Part shown: one piece after another, positions 63,431 to 64,000 of the stretch
Numbering within the stretch: the stretch's first letter is position 1
How the letters are laid out: every line of letters starts with the position of its first letter
NCBI GenBank assembly: GCA_018673215.1
Contig: JABHDE010000033.1
Coordinates: 1 to 64,000 of the forward strand
Length of the DNA stretch: 64,000 bases
From: Formosa sp.
Lineage (GTDB): Bacteria; Bacteroidota; Bacteroidia; Flavobacteriales; Flavobacteriaceae
Reading direction: 5' to 3'
Notes under the pieces: model-generated
The model's input: the letters and a program-made list of their open reading frames with translations, nothing else
Told to the model about the DNA's origin: nothing
The model's database searches: none
Position numbers and translations under genes: made by a program

Positions 63431-64000
63431 TTAATCTTTTTTTTCAGGTAAATAAATAACCCCACTGCTGTGGTCTCTGGAGGCTCCTGTAACAGACTGA
63501 AGACAGTTCGGCTCATTTCGTAATTTGAGAACCCCTAAAAACCCAAATATTAAAGCTTCCTTGAACTCAATAATCATAGGATTTGCAGGTTGTAAATCAC
63601 ACTTAGTTAGTTCTGACAAACGTTGCATGAGAAAGGAATTAAACACACCACCGCCCGTGATCAATCCCTTTTTTAAATGATTTTGGTTGAGAACAATCGA
63701 AAGCTGTATCGCACAGTGTTCAACTAGGGTTCTTAACAGTGAAGCTGGTTCTAAATTATAGGTTTCTATGAGTTGAAAAATATGGCTTTGTACCCACTCC
63801 AACCCTAGTGACTTTGGGGGCAGTTGTTTATAAAATTCTAAGTCGTTTAGCTCCTCCAACAAAGAGATACAAACCGACCCTGTTGAGGCAATTTGACCTT
63901 CGGAATCGTATTCCTTTCCTAATAATGCCACGAAGTGGTTGAGTATTATGTTTACAGGACATATATCGAATGCCATACGTTTGGAATTATGCTCAAAAGA
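63431..64000 (-). CDS. anmK: Anhydro-N-acetylmuramic acid kinase, C-terminal part (N-terminus beyond window)
   Basis: 189 residues are visible; the frame stays open to the window edge (the ATG at 63976 is internal). AnmK phosphorylates and opens 1,6-anhydro-MurNAc during peptidoglycan recycling. The visible motifs are AFDICPVNIILNHF near the start, LITGGGVFNSFLMQRL, FKEALIFGFLG and VTGASRDHSSGVI at the end, all typical of the family. It lies on the same strand as nhaD, 88 bases upstream of it. The remaining N-terminal half must lie beyond 64000. Confidence 0.9.
   Translation of the reverse strand, partial: SFEHNSKRMAFDICPVNIILNHFVALLGKEYDSEGQIASTGSVCISLLEELNDLEFYKQLPPKSLGLEWVQSHIFQLIETYNLEPASLLRTLVEHCAIQLSIVLNQNHLKKGLITGGGVFNSFLMQRLSELTKCDLQPANPMIIEFKEALIFGFLGVLKLRNEPNCLQSVTGASRDHSSGVIYLPEKKD

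Overview
The window is a stretch of core chromosome from a low-GC member of the Bacteroidota, most likely a (marine) Flavobacteriaceae. The signs are the gldJ / porU-porV locus of gliding motility and the type IX secretion system (T9SS), a T9SS type B cargo protein of 2051 residues, a fused SecDF, a short archaeal-type ProS, families largely confined to this phylum (DUF1599, BT_3928-like DoxX, DUF4293, DUF6588, DUF2911), and many copies of the Bacteroidota promoter -7 element TAnnTTTG. No insertion sequence, prophage, CRISPR array, rRNA or integron was seen. Genus cannot be decided from the sequence alone.

Layout. 1-3091 (-): an apparent four-gene operon DUF1599, DoxX/MauE-like, lone DppB-type permease, TlpA-like lipoprotein (cut by the window edge). 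3197-4851 (+): folP and the c-di-AMP synthase cdaA. 4854-7359 (-): truA and an ABC exporter. 7440-10265: phosphoesterase (+), DUF4293 (-), rho (+) with an Asn/Gln-rich insert. 10489-12461 (-): tRNA-Glu + rpsT, and proS, divergent from a Trp/Asn-rich lipoprotein and a FadL-like porin (12565-15054, +). 15079-21713 (-): a small lipoprotein coupled to the giant CUB/PKD/P-domain/13-repeat protein. 21954-25266 (+): folE, cysS, yidD, lgt. 25482-34507 (-): secDF, mdh, DUF6588, gyrB, asnB. 34855-39077: DUF2911 (+), queE (-), then a + cluster (lipoprotein, cupin, alpha/beta hydrolase, rluF, VOC). 39070-42900 (-): folD, ffh, SDR, TIGR02206 membrane protein. 42996 (+): tRNA-Val. 43104-47856 (-): barrel/lipoprotein pair, murF, gldJ. 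48078-58479 (+): porU, porV, cdd, pdhA, pdhC, a 612-aa lipoprotein. 58537-64000 (-): tRNA-Val, folC-tonB-exbD-exbB, nhaD, and the C-terminal part of anmK.

How they connect. GldJ, PorU and PorV belong to the gliding/T9SS machinery that should export the 2051-aa protein encoded in the same window, with SecDF serving the preceding Sec step. Lgt supplies lipidation for the many lipoproteins seen here. folP, folE, folD and folC cover four separate steps of folate metabolism, but they are scattered rather than clustered. ExbB-ExbD-TonB gives an outer-membrane energising unit, with a Na+/H+ antiporter gene next to it.

This is mostly housekeeping DNA. I did not find a convincing new defence or mobile system. 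The items best worth a second look are the low-complexity insert in Rho, the repeat architecture of the giant surface protein, the Trp/Asn + Ser/Arg/Thr lipoprotein, a GC-richer structured element at 34711-34755, and a terminator stem shared by several transcription units, including both tRNA-Val genes. All coordinates and starts come from reading the sequence; no database search was run.
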